From NCBI GenBank assembly GCA_038243635.1, contig JBBSQW010000009.1, forward strand, positions 1 to 64,000: a stretch of DNA of 64,000 bases, in the 5' to 3' direction. Position numbers and translations under genes: made by a program. Below are positions 10,920 to 19,820 of this stretch, piece by piece. The notes under the pieces were generated by a model. The model did not search any database. It saw only the letters and a program-made list of their open reading frames with translations, and had not been told where the DNA came from. This DNA comes from Pseudopedobacter sp038243635. GTDB lineage: Bacteria; Bacteroidota; Bacteroidia; Sphingobacteriales; Sphingobacteriaceae. Numbering within the stretch: position 1 is the stretch's first letter; every line of letters begins with the position of its first letter.

Positions 10920-11933
10920 ATGGCTATAGAAATACTATCAATATCAGCCAATCTGCAAGGATATGGTGGTGCGCAAAGAATGTTGCTAGACATACATAAT
11001 GGCATAAAAGAGCGATATGACGCTAAAATATTAGGCTTTCCGAAATTTGAAGAAGTGCATTCTAATTATCACATTAATAAATCAGAGTATATCAGGTTTA
11101 TTAATCCGTTTTTTTTAAATAATAAAATACTTCTTGTCCATTCAAGAAATGTCATGGCATTTATAATGGTATTAAAAACAATATTATTTTTGAATACCAA
11201 AATTATCTATGTCTCACATAATGTATTTAATAATTTAAGAGAACTTTCTTTTTTTCCTAATTCGATAATTTCAATATCAAATAAAGTTACTCAAAATTTA
11301 ATTTACTATTTTAATATTAAATCGGAGAACATTCGTTTAATTCATAATGGCATTAAAGATAAATATCAACATACCGATAAGCTGACTTCTTACCGAAAAC
11401 GAAATAAAATTGTGATTCTTTACTTGGCAAGAATAAATGGTATAAAAAGACAATTGGAAATTATAGAAAATCTAAAAGATAAATTATTGCCTGAAATAGA
11501 AATACACTTTGCCGGAACAGGCCCTGATTATAAAAAATTAGCGGAAAAATGCGCACCATTATCGAATTTTAAAGCATTAGGATTTCTAGAGAACATTAAT
11601 GACGTAATCATCGATTCAGATTATTTAATGCTTTTTTCTACACAAGAAGGATTGCCTATCTCTCTGATTGAAGGCGCTATGTATGGAAAGCCCTTGTTAG
11701 TCAATGATATTGGAGGGAATTTGGAAATTGGAGTTCCGGGTATAAATGGTATTTTATTGGCTGATGACTGGAACAAGCTTTCAAAAACGTTAAATAACTT
11801 AATAAGTCTTTCGGATCAAGAATATATAAAAATGAGCGTAAATAGTAGAAAAAGATTCGAGAATTTTTTCACGTACGACAAAATGATTTCCAAATATCTT
11901 GATATAATTAAAACTTCAATATATAATTCATAA
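10920..11933 (+). CDS. Family 4 glycosyltransferase
   Basis: The 337-residue product is a GT-B glycosyltransferase of the GT4 type. The N-terminal half has 'NLQGYGGAQRMLLDIHNG', the glycine-rich acceptor-side loop. The C-terminal half has 'ILYLARINGIKRQLEIIENL', 'IHFAGTGPDYKKL' and an intact E-x7-E within 'QEGLPISLIEGAMYGKPLL' (about residues 240-258). It sits 38 bases after the previous glycosyltransferase and is likewise very AT-rich. It probably adds one sugar of the second cluster's repeat unit; specificity is unknown. Confidence 0.88.
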   Translation: MAIEILSISANLQGYGGAQRMLLDIHNGIKERYDAKILGFPKFEEVHSNYHINKSEYIRFINPFFLNNKILLVHSRNVMAFIMVLKTILFLNTKIIYVSHNVFNNLRELSFFPNSIISISNKVTQNLIYYFNIKSENIRLIHNGIKDKYQHTDKLTSYRKRNKIVILYLARINGIKRQLEIIENLKDKLLPEIEIHFAGTGPDYKKLAEKCAPLSNFKALGFLENINDVIIDSDYLMLFSTQEGLPISLIEGAMYGKPLLVNDIGGNLEIGVPGINGILLADDWNKLSKTLNNLISLSDQEYIKMSVNSRKRFENFFTYDKMISKYLDIIKTSIYNS

Positions 11934-12082
11934 AGTCATTCAAAAAAAATATAATTTTTTGATACAATCATTAGGAGAATTTCTACTAATTATTACCTAC
12001 CTAAAAGCAGGTGTCAGTTAGCCTGAAGTATCAAAATTTTTATTTAAAATCTTAGCATTTTCTAATCATACAAAACTGAATA

Positions 12083-12568
12083 ATGGAAAAATATAAAAAG
12101 AAAAAAATCATTTTGGTTTGTTCCGATGGTGGTCATTTAGCCCAAATTCTGCATTTAAAAGAAATGTTTGTTGCTTATAATTACCTATTAGTTACTGAAA
12201 AAACACCAGCGACAGTACCTTTAGCGGAGACTTATAATACATCTTACCTTACCGCTAGATCTAAAGGCACAAAAAGGAGTATTTCTTTTCTTCTTACAAT
12301 AGTATACAACGTCTTTTTATCACTAAAAATACTGCTAACGCATTATCCTAAAGTAATTATTTCTACAGGTAGTCACACTGCTATTCCATTATGCTTTCTA
12401 GGGAAATTACTAGGAGTTAAAGTGGTTTTCATCTTATCTTTCGCAAGAGTAAACTCTCGAGCTAAGTCTGCTGACCTTATTTATCATATAGCAGATAAAT
12501 TTTTGATTCAATGGCCTGATGCAAAGCTTAATTATAGCAAAGGGATATATTTAGGAGGGATATATTAA
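12083..12568 (+). CDS. Alg14/PssD-like subunit of a split glycosyltransferase
   Basis: This 161-residue protein resembles the Alg14/PssD/EpsE half of two-subunit GT28-type transferases, which anchors the catalytic partner at the membrane and binds acceptor. It begins 'KKIILVCSDGGHLAQIL' with the conserved SDGGHL (14-19). It contains 'STGSHTAIPLCFLGKLLGVK' (about 94-113) and ends with 'ADKFLIQWPD', all family hallmarks. The stop overlaps the next start as TAATG at 12566-12570, which suggests coupled translation of a heterodimer. Confidence 0.9.
   Translation: MEKYKKKKIILVCSDGGHLAQILHLKEMFVAYNYLLVTEKTPATVPLAETYNTSYLTARSKGTKRSISFLLTIVYNVFLSLKILLTHYPKVIISTGSHTAIPLCFLGKLLGVKVVFILSFARVNSRAKSADLIYHIADKFLIQWPDAKLNYSKGIYLGGIY
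12554..12558 (+). promoter_or_regulatory. Ribosome binding site for the Alg13/PssE-like gene
   Basis: GGAGG lies inside the end of the upstream gene, nine bases before the ATG at 12568. Strong Shine-Dalgarno sequences are rare here, so this one probably helps balance production of the two subunits. Confidence 0.55.
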
Positions 12569-13047
12569 TGATTTTAGTTTTATTAGGAACCTTTGATATA
12601 GAGTTCAAAAGACCATTATTGGAGATAGACAGACTTTGTAGAAAAAGAATTATTACTGAAGAAGTAATTGTTCAAAATGGTTATACGGTCATCGAAACAG
12701 ATCACTTGGTTTTGAAATCTTTTATACCGCCAAAAGAACTAAATGACTTACATCAAAACGCCCGAATAATCATAACCCACGCTGGTACGGGTTCTTTAGT
12801 AAAGGCAATTGGTTATAAGAAAAAAGTAATTGGAATAGCCCGATTAAAAAAACTTGGTGAACATGTCGACGACCATCAGGTTGAGATACTGGATAAATTT
12901 TCTGAATTAAACTATATCCTACCTTGGCGAGAGCGTGATTTTTTAGAACATATCTTAACAAGGATAGATAATTTCACGCCAGTTCCCTTTGTTTCTAACA
13001 AGCCTAAAATAATGGACTATCTAATAGATTACATCGATGGTTTATAA
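12568..13047 (+). CDS. Alg13/PssE-like catalytic subunit of a split glycosyltransferase
   Basis: This is the 159-residue partner of the preceding protein and resembles Alg13/PssE/EpsF, the nucleotide-sugar-binding C-terminal half of a GT28-type enzyme. It starts 'MILVLLGTFDIEFKRPL' and carries 'THAGTGSLVKAI' (HAGTGS at 71-76) and 'GEHVDDHQVEI' (97-107), the donor-binding motifs of the family. A good ribosome binding site, GGAGG at 12554-12558, precedes the ATG; this is unusual in the window, where most genes lack one. Family members often transfer glucuronic acid, glucose or GlcNAc. Confidence 0.9.
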   Translation: MILVLLGTFDIEFKRPLLEIDRLCRKRIITEEVIVQNGYTVIETDHLVLKSFIPPKELNDLHQNARIIITHAGTGSLVKAIGYKKKVIGIARLKKLGEHVDDHQVEILDKFSELNYILPWRERDFLEHILTRIDNFTPVPFVSNKPKIMDYLIDYIDGL

Positions 13048-13409
13048 ATAATTTTACGCTACTGTATGAGAACTAATTGATATCTCTCGTTTTTACTGGG
13101 CGAAGGTGGTCGGGCTAAAATTCATTTTATAATTGTTATAATTTTCGTAAATGGTTTTATAATTACAATTATCCTACCCGTAGCTAAAATGTTTTATAGA
13201 ACAACACGCTTAAACGGGATTGATAATTTCTCATTGGTACAAACTTCCTCACTCTTACAAAAATTCAATCAATTAAATTCAACATATCATCCAATATTCA
13301 GCTTACCAAGTGATAAAACACTTCCATTTAACGATTTCAGATTACATACTAAAAAATAAATTATCTTTATGGCGAGTAATCCGAACGTATCCTTTCACTA
13401 CACCAAAAA
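13048..13409. other. Gap between second and third clusters
   Basis: These 362 bases contain a 56-codon ATG frame at 13189-13359 that matches nothing I recognise. They also hold a weak AT-only inverted repeat (ATAATTGT at 13129-13136 and ACAATTAT at 13165-13172). No convincing terminator or promoter is visible. The region marks the switch from very AT-rich DNA to more balanced DNA. Confidence 0.4.
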
Positions 13410-14780
13410 ATGTATAACTGGTTTCTATCACGAATCCTTTTCTTAAAAAACACCATTAATAAAGGTCATGCCCGTAGTGTTGTCGCTAAAAAAAACATTT
13501 TAGCTTCTTTTTTAATTAAAGGATTCAGTATAGTCATCAGCCTAATATTAGTTCCTTTAACCATCCAATATTTAAATCCTACAAAATATGGAATATGGAT
13601 CACCCTGAGTTCAGTGGTGATATGGTTTAGCTTTTTTGATATCGGGTTTGGAAATGGCTTAAGAAATAAATTCACTGAAAGTGTTTCAAAAGGCGACCAT
13701 CAACTCGCAAGGATATATGTGAGCACAACTTATGCAATCATTACTGGACTAATTGGCGTTGTGCTGGTCTTGTTTCTGATCATCAACCCTTTTCTTAATT
13801 GGACCAAAATATTAAATACGACTCCCGATCTTGCCGGCGAGCTTAGCGTTCTGGCGCTGATTGTCTTCGTTTTCTTTTGCTTTCAGTTTGTATTGCAACT
13901 GCTCACTACCGTATTGACGGCTAATCAAGAACCTGCAAAAGCCTCGCTATTCAACTTAATAGGAAGCATGCTTTCCTTAGTGCTGATATTTATTTTGACT
14001 AAAATAAGCGATGGCAATTTAATTTACCTGGCGACTGCTTTAAGTGCCGCTCCTGTTTTGATACTGGCGGTTTCCAGCGTATGGCTCTACCGCACAAAGT
14101 ATAAAAAGTATGCACCATCATTCAAACTCGTCAGTTTTCGTTACGCCCGTAATTTAATGGATATTGGGCTTCAGTTCTTCGTGATCCAGATCGGAGCTTT
14201 AATTTTATTTCAGACCGACAATATCATCATTACGCAACTATTCGGGCCACAAGAGGTGACAGTTTTCAATACTGCTTACAAATTATTTTCGGTGGTCATT
14301 ATGATCTTTACCATCATCGTTACACCCTTGTGGAGTGCATTTACAGAAGCTTACACTAAATCCGATTTCCTCTGGATAAAAAGTACAATGAGTAAGATGA
14401 AAAAGATTTGGTTGTTACAAATAATCCTTACCGTCCTAATACTAATAAGTTCAAGCTGGATTTTCAATTTCTGGGTTGGGGATCAAGTCAAAATTCCATT
14501 CACCTTGTCGCTCAGCCTTAGTCTGTATGTAATCGTTTGCACTTGGCAATCTATCCATGTTTATTTGCTGAACGGAATCGGAAAAATTAAATTGCAGCTT
14601 TATCTGGTAACGATTAGTGGGATTGTCAACATTCCGCTATCTTTATTTTTAGGGAAGAAATTCGGTTTGGCAGGGATTACCTTTGCTAACACCCTACTTT
14701 TCTTTATCATGGGGATATTCTTTTATATTCAGACCAATAAAATTATAAATCAAAAAGCAAATGGAATCTGGAATAAATAG
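13410..14780 (+). CDS. Wzx-type polysaccharide flippase (third cluster)
   Basis: The 456-residue product has about 12-14 membrane segments. It belongs to the lipopolysaccharide-biosynthesis flippase group, with the early block 'LVPLTIQYLNPTKYGIWITL' (about residues 47-66) followed by 'FFDIGFGNGLRNKF', which is highly typical of that subgroup. It is not closely similar to the paralogous flippases at 6567 and 55197. Its last 20 bases overlap the acetyltransferase that follows. GC is visibly higher than in the preceding block. Confidence 0.92.
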   Translation: MYNWFLSRILFLKNTINKGHARSVVAKKNILASFLIKGFSIVISLILVPLTIQYLNPTKYGIWITLSSVVIWFSFFDIGFGNGLRNKFTESVSKGDHQLARIYVSTTYAIITGLIGVVLVLFLIINPFLNWTKILNTTPDLAGELSVLALIVFVFFCFQFVLQLLTTVLTANQEPAKASLFNLIGSMLSLVLIFILTKISDGNLIYLATALSAAPVLILAVSSVWLYRTKYKKYAPSFKLVSFRYARNLMDIGLQFFVIQIGALILFQTDNIIITQLFGPQEVTVFNTAYKLFSVVIMIFTIIVTPLWSAFTEAYTKSDFLWIKSTMSKMKKIWLLQIILTVLILISSSWIFNFWVGDQVKIPFTLSLSLSLYVIVCTWQSIHVYLLNGIGKIKLQLYLVTISGIVNIPLSLFLGKKFGLAGITFANTLLFFIMGIFFYIQTNKIINQKANGIWNK

Positions 14781-15453
14781 GTTGCTAAAAAGTTTCTCTT
14801 TAAAGATGCTGTATTTTGAGGTTAGGCGCTTCAGACTGCTAAGAAAATTTAAAGGAAAAGAGTTACAGCTAGGCTTAGGAAGCAAGTTGGTAAATGCTGA
14901 GATTGGATATAAAACGTATATCGCTCATAATACGCAGTTCCTAAATTCCTCCTTAGGGGATTACTCTTATATTAATTATGATGCTTTGGTTCAGTTTACC
15001 ACAATTGGCAAATTCTGCTCGATAGGGCCTGGTGTAAAGATCGTTTTAGGTAGCCACCCCATGCACATGGTATCCACACATCCCGCTTTTTATTCTAGTG
15101 GTATAATGGTTAAAAGTTTTACCGATCGGAGGCTTTATCATGACGAATTTAAAAGGGTTACTATTGGAAACGACGTATGGATTGGAGAAGATGCATTAAT
15201 CCCGGGTGGGATTAAGATTGGGGATGGTGCGATCATTGCCGCCAGAGCGGTGGTTACCAAAGACGTTGAACCTTACAGCTTTGTAGCCGGCGTCCCTGCA
15301 AAACATGTAAAATATAGGTTTAGCAAAGAAATCATCAACCAATTAGTGAAAATAAAGTGGTGGGATAAAAATGAAAAATGGTTTAAGGAAAACTATCTTA
15401 GCTTTCAAGATCCCGAAAAATTTGTTTCTACTTTTAGTGATGAAGAGGTTTAA
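14761..15453 (+). CDS. Hexapeptide-repeat O-acetyltransferase (CatB/XAT-like)
   Basis: This 230-residue cytoplasmic enzyme should transfer an acetyl group from acetyl-CoA to a sugar hydroxyl or amine. A left-handed parallel beta-helix is shown by imperfect hexapeptides from about residue 40 onward, including 'TIGKFCSIGPGVKI' (81-94) and 'IGNDVWIGEDALIPGGIKIG' (about 138-157). The loop 'GSHPMHMVSTHPAF' carries the catalytic-type histidine of the xenobiotic acetyltransferase group, and 'VAGVPAK' closes the helix. It overlaps the flippase by 20 bases and precedes the polymerase, so it probably decorates this cluster's repeat unit. Confidence 0.88.
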   Translation: MESGINRLLKSFSLKMLYFEVRRFRLLRKFKGKELQLGLGSKLVNAEIGYKTYIAHNTQFLNSSLGDYSYINYDALVQFTTIGKFCSIGPGVKIVLGSHPMHMVSTHPAFYSSGIMVKSFTDRRLYHDEFKRVTIGNDVWIGEDALIPGGIKIGDGAIIAARAVVTKDVEPYSFVAGVPAKHVKYRFSKEIINQLVKIKWWDKNEKWFKENYLSFQDPEKFVSTFSDEEV

Positions 15454-15536
15454 ATGATACAACCGGTGGAAATCAAAGCGCTGACCGGAAACAATTCGTT
15501 TGACTTATAATCTTTTTTAATATACTTTTAGCTTGA

Positions 15537-16778
15537 ATGAAGTTTAACATCATCACCCTTCTAGTTTCCATTACATTTCTATCGCTCTTAGATGTATTGT
15601 TCGATTATGCTGGTTTACCCAAAAGTTCCATATTCGCTTCTATATGGATTTTGTTTGTGCTCGCTTTTTTATTTTCATTCTTCAGGCTATTGACTGATTT
15701 TAAGTTTGAAAGCAAATATTTTAAATACGTCTTTGTTGCTTTCTTTCTATATGGTCTCATCACCGTTTTACGAGGTTGGTCTTTTGACCGCCCAGACTTG
15801 ACCTCATTTTTGAGAGTGCCTCATGTTTTCTGGCCATTTCTGATGCCCCTATTCATCTTTATTGATAAGAAGTTTTTTACAATCTCATTTCTAATGGAAT
15901 GCTTCTACTATTTAGGGCTCGTATTCCTTTTGGTTGTCTTGGTTTTTCCTCACCTCTTGGTATTTCGTCCAACATCCGAACCGATTATCTTTGCATTGGC
16001 ATTTACCTCTGGGTTTTTATTGCTTAATGCTATTTACTTGAGCAAAACAAAAATCAATCTATCTTTTCTGATCCTTATTGTATCGATACTTTGTACCATT
16101 TACTTAGCCAGGCGAACATCAGCATTCCTATTTATATTAATTTTAATGTCCAGTTATCTATTGAGTTTATTCAGCAAGTTTAAACCTTTCATATTTAAAA
16201 TCTTTCCGCTTTTAGTTGTTGTTGCCACGGTAATCTTTTTTTCATTCGCTGACTTCTCAAAGTTGTTGACGTCGAATTTAAATGAGCGTTTAGATGAAGA
16301 CACCCGTAGTGATGTGATCGAGTATTTCATGAAAGGTATGAAGAAAGACATGGTTTTCGGTAAAGGTATGAATGGTAAATATTTCTTTCCTACCGGTGGC
16401 GGAGAGGAACGGGAGGATGGGATGGTTTGGGAAGAAGCAGATGATCGAGATATTATAGAAAATGGTTATTTGCAATTGATGCTGTCGGGCGGTTATATTC
16501 ATTTGATACTATTTCTATTGGTTGCTGTACCGGCAGCTTACAAAGGCATTCTTAAATCTTCAAACCAATTTACAAGAAGTTGTGGCGTTCTGGTGTTTAT
16601 TTGGTTATTATATATGTTTGCTTACGGAGAACCTCGTCTCTCAATTGGATATATGCTGATATGGATTGCCATTGCAGTTTGTTATAAGCCGAGTCTAAGA
16701 AATAAAACAGATTTTGATATCACACTGGGGTTAAACAGCGCAAAATCACAGTTACGTTACGGATATTCACAGGAATAA
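15537..16778 (+). CDS. Wzy-like O-antigen polymerase family protein
   Basis: This 413-residue membrane protein has about ten hydrophobic spans and a hydrophilic periplasmic-type loop around residues 240-315. 'YLARRTSAFLFILILMSSYL' (about 186-205) is in the position of the conserved Arg-containing segment of O-antigen polymerases. The following loop has 'DEDTRSDVIEYFMKGM' and 'VFGKGMNGKYFFP', again family-like. Its genome position, after Wzx and an acetyltransferase, supports a polymerase role. Sequence conservation in this family is low, so a ligase role remains possible. Confidence 0.82.
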   Translation: MKFNIITLLVSITFLSLLDVLFDYAGLPKSSIFASIWILFVLAFLFSFFRLLTDFKFESKYFKYVFVAFFLYGLITVLRGWSFDRPDLTSFLRVPHVFWPFLMPLFIFIDKKFFTISFLMECFYYLGLVFLLVVLVFPHLLVFRPTSEPIIFALAFTSGFLLLNAIYLSKTKINLSFLILIVSILCTIYLARRTSAFLFILILMSSYLLSLFSKFKPFIFKIFPLLVVVATVIFFSFADFSKLLTSNLNERLDEDTRSDVIEYFMKGMKKDMVFGKGMNGKYFFPTGGGEEREDGMVWEEADDRDIIENGYLQLMLSGGYIHLILFLLVAVPAAYKGILKSSNQFTRSCGVLVFIWLLYMFAYGEPRLSIGYMLIWIAIAVCYKPSLRNKTDFDITLGLNSAKSQLRYGYSQE

Positions 16779-16872
16779 AATACAAGTAAGATCACCAATT
16801 TATCCGTTAAAAAAGCAAAAGATGAAGCATGTCGATTTCCCGAATAACTGTAATGAGCAACAGCATTGAAAC

Positions 16873-18063
16873 ATGAGCATTGAAGAAGAAAGTATAAAAT
16901 ACAATATTGTGGTAACAGGCCTGTCCTGCTTTGATGGGATGGCTTGTTCTACACGGGTAATGAATTTATTAGCGCCACTGCAAAATGCCGATTTAATTTC
17001 CCTGAGCAATCTGATCTATGAGGGTGATAGACGTGGCTTAGCTGAATCAAACGGCATCTTACAAAATATCAGTTATCAAATAATTGGATGGAAAAAAAGC
17101 AATCCTTTTTCCATCCTATCGTTTTATTGGAACGGCATGCGGTTCCTGAAAAAGAACAAGTCCGGTTCACGCAAGAATATCATTTACAATTATCAACAAG
17201 TAGATATTAAAAACTTAATATTCCTTATTTATGCCAAATCAATTGGGTATAAGATAATTTTAGACCTGGTGGAGGAATATCACTTTCTAGACCATTTCCC
17301 TAATTTTTTCAATAAAGTCAAATTACGCAGTACTGGTTTCCTATTAAAATTGTCTCCCCATATAGCGGATGCTGTTCTTGCTATCTCTACACATTTGTTT
17401 ACGAAATTGAACGAGATCTGTAAAGGAAAAATCCCTGTTTACCTCATTCCAATCACCGTAGACCTAATGCGATTTAATACGATTGAGGAACCTTTAGACA
17501 AAGGTATTTTCAAAATATTTTATGGAGGTTCATTCGGGAAAAAAGATGGGCTGGAGTACTTGATTGATGCGTTTGATCGCGTAAGTGAAAGTTTTGATAA
17601 CCTCCAACTGATATTTACTGGCAAAGGATCAGAAACCGACAGTGCGAGGTTAGATAAATTAATCAATAGCTCAAAATTTAAAGATAAAATTATCCATAAG
17701 GGCTTCTTAGCTTCAGACCAATATTACGCAACATTAAATGAGTGCGACATTTTTTGCATGACCCGTGTCAACTCTTCATTTGCAAATGCGGGCTTTCCTT
17801 TTAAGTTGGGAGAATTTTTAGCCTCTGGAAAAGCGGTAATCGCGACAAGGATTGGCGATATTCCTAATTATCTGACCAATAACGTAAATGCTTTATTAAT
17901 AAAACCAGAATCTGTCGACGATTTAGCGAATGCACTATTGACCTTACTGAATGATCCCAGTAAAATTTATCAAATAGGTGCGCAGGGGAAAAAAATTGTA
18001 GCTGAGCATTTCGATTCAGCTGTGGTGAGCAAGAAATTACTTCAAATCTTAAAAACCTTATAA
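16873..18063 (+). CDS. Family 4 glycosyltransferase with altered E-x7-E
   Basis: The 396-residue product has a GT-B fold. The N-terminus reads 'YNIVVTGLSCFDGMACSTRV', an acceptor-side loop. The C-terminal half has 'KIFYGGSFGKKDGLEYLIDA' (about residues 214-233) and 'LIFTGKGSE'. Where GT4 enzymes carry E-x7-E, this one reads 'NAGFPFKLGEFLASGKAVIA', keeping only the second glutamate. The glycosyltransferase at 31654 shows the same pattern and a similar C-terminus, so they form a subgroup. It is followed after 5 bases by another GT4 gene. Confidence 0.87.
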   Translation: MSIEEESIKYNIVVTGLSCFDGMACSTRVMNLLAPLQNADLISLSNLIYEGDRRGLAESNGILQNISYQIIGWKKSNPFSILSFYWNGMRFLKKNKSGSRKNIIYNYQQVDIKNLIFLIYAKSIGYKIILDLVEEYHFLDHFPNFFNKVKLRSTGFLLKLSPHIADAVLAISTHLFTKLNEICKGKIPVYLIPITVDLMRFNTIEEPLDKGIFKIFYGGSFGKKDGLEYLIDAFDRVSESFDNLQLIFTGKGSETDSARLDKLINSSKFKDKIIHKGFLASDQYYATLNECDIFCMTRVNSSFANAGFPFKLGEFLASGKAVIATRIGDIPNYLTNNVNALLIKPESVDDLANALLTLLNDPSKIYQIGAQGKKIVAEHFDSAVVSKKLLQILKTL

Positions 18064-18068
18064 GAAAG

Positions 18069-19040
18069 ATGAAAAGTGACAACAATAAAGTGTTATTTAT
18101 AACCAATATGTATCCGCATCCAAGTTTTACTTATATGGGTGTGCATGTGAAGGAACAAATAGATTGTTTGGTAAAAGACTTTGGAATAAACGCTGAGGTG
18201 TATTTTATTAATGCTAATGAGAAAGGCAAATTAGAATACGTAAAGTCAATATTTAAAATATACAACATCCTTAAAAAAAACAAAGACATCCAAACGATTC
18301 ACATCCACTACGGTTTATCTGCACTCTTTCTAGCTTTTTTCCGACCCAAGGCGAAAATCTTTCTTACGTTTCACGGTGGAGATATACTGATAGCGCAAGG
18401 GCAATACGTACAGGTTTTGATATCCAAATACGTCGCAAAAAAGGTAGACAAGATTTTCATACTCAACAAGGAAATGGGAAAAATAGTAAGCAAATTAAAC
18501 ATACCTTATGAGATTTTACCCTGTGGCATAGATACTGAATTCTTTATTAATAAAGCTATTGATAAAAAGTCTACCCAGTCCAAGACCATTCTTTTTCCAG
18601 GCGATGCCTCCAGACCGGTTAAGAACTATCCACTTTTTGAAGAGGTTATCAAAATTCTTAATAAAACAGCAAGCTTCAAAATTAAAACCATTTGCATTCA
18701 CAATTTAACGCGTACGGAGGTGAGAGATTTACTGAATAGTGCTGATTGTTTAGTGATGACGTCTCTAAGTGAAGGATCTCCTCAAATTATAAAAGAAGCG
18801 CTTTCTTGTAATCTTCCAGTGATATCAGTACCTGTAGGAGATGTTGAAACAGTAATAGCGGGAATTCCTTCCTGTTACACTTCGAACGGTTTTGATCCTG
18901 TAGAATTGGCTGAGCTCACTATTAAAGTGCTGGAAGCTAATGAACCGAACATAAGAAGTGAATTCTTAAAAAAAGGGATTTACGAAAACAAATCCATTTG
19001 TGAAAAATTAGCAGAAAACTACCGCTCAGAAATTAGTTGA
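18069..19040 (+). CDS. Family 4 glycosyltransferase
   Basis: This is a 323-residue GT4-type enzyme. The N-terminal domain includes 'LFITNMYPHPSFTYMGVHVK', a very common start for this family, and 'FLTFHGGDIL' (about residues 98-107). The C-terminal domain has 'ILFPGDASRPVKNYPLFEEV' and an intact E-x7-E in 'SLSEGSPQIIKEALSCNLPV' (about 237-256). The start codon lies 5 bases after the upstream stop, with a purine-rich AAGAAAG just ahead. It should act on the third cluster's repeat unit. Confidence 0.9.
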   Translation: MKSDNNKVLFITNMYPHPSFTYMGVHVKEQIDCLVKDFGINAEVYFINANEKGKLEYVKSIFKIYNILKKNKDIQTIHIHYGLSALFLAFFRPKAKIFLTFHGGDILIAQGQYVQVLISKYVAKKVDKIFILNKEMGKIVSKLNIPYEILPCGIDTEFFINKAIDKKSTQSKTILFPGDASRPVKNYPLFEEVIKILNKTASFKIKTICIHNLTRTEVRDLLNSADCLVMTSLSEGSPQIIKEALSCNLPVISVPVGDVETVIAGIPSCYTSNGFDPVELAELTIKVLEANEPNIRSEFLKKGIYENKSICEKLAENYRSEIS

Positions 19041-19158
19041 AGGTTGAGCGTTCGTTTGCGCAGTTGGTTTAAATACAACAAACTAATTATAAAATATAAT
19101 CACAACCCTTTATCAATATTTTCGTTTAAGCGATAAAGAAATATAATTATTACCCTCA

Positions 19159-19668
19159 ATGAAGAAATTCTATTTAGTAATCTATTACCTGATCGCAAAG
19201 AATTTACCCTCCCTTTATTTTCCTTTAGGTAAGTCTTTCAACGCTTTTAGAATAGCCGTTCTTAGAAAATTGATTACTATTGGAACTGACAATATTGTAC
19301 AATCTGGATTGAGGTTTGGACTGTCTAATTCGGTAAAAATTGGTAGTTTTTGTGAGATTAGCGAAGACGTTTATATACAAGCGGCAATTATTGGCGATTA
19401 TGTTTTAATTGCCCAGAATGTAAGTTTAATCGCCATTACACACAACTTTCGTGATGTAAATTTACCTATGATTAAGCAAGGCCTAACTGCGCTTGACCCG
19501 GTGATTATTGAAGATGATGTGTGGATTGGCCGTAATGTGGTTGTACTTCCCGGCATTGTTATAGGTAAAGGGTCAGTGGTGGGAGCTGGTGCAGTGGTTA
19601 CTAAGAATGTATTACCTTACACCATTGTTGGAGGCGTTCCTGCTAAGGTTATCGGGGAACGAAAGTAA
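19159..19668 (+). CDS. Hexapeptide-repeat acyltransferase (NodL/WcaF-like)
   Basis: The 169-residue protein is a left-handed beta-helix acyltransferase. Hexapeptide turns run from about residue 40 to the end, with 'SVKIGSFCEISEDVYIQA', the histidine loop 'AITHNFRDVNLP' (about 92-103) and the closing 'DDVWIGRNVVVLPGIVIGKG' and 'GGVPAKVIGER'. The family O-acetylates sugars using acetyl-CoA. It is the second acetyltransferase of this cluster and sits between the GT4 genes and the WecG-like gene. Confidence 0.88.
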   Translation: MKKFYLVIYYLIAKNLPSLYFPLGKSFNAFRIAVLRKLITIGTDNIVQSGLRFGLSNSVKIGSFCEISEDVYIQAAIIGDYVLIAQNVSLIAITHNFRDVNLPMIKQGLTALDPVIIEDDVWIGRNVVVLPGIVIGKGSVVGAGAVVTKNVLPYTIVGGVPAKVIGERK

Positions 19669-19820
19669 AATACAAGCGCTATAATCGAAGTTATAACGTT
19701 TAATCAATCATTTGTAAGCATTAGTCTGGGACGAAGAAAACCCGGTTTATACATCTTTTAAAATATTATATTTGGCGGTGTCGAATCAATTAAATTTAAT
19801 TTTTATCTGCCTAGTTTTGC

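Noticed and set aside
11940..11962. TCAAAAAA/TTTTTTGA hairpin after the GT4 gene as a terminator
   Set aside because: The stem is almost only A-T pairs in very AT-rich DNA and no T-run follows, so it is not convincing.
13189..13359. 56-codon forward frame before the third flippase
   Set aside because: Product matches nothing I know and no ribosome site is visible; chance is more likely.
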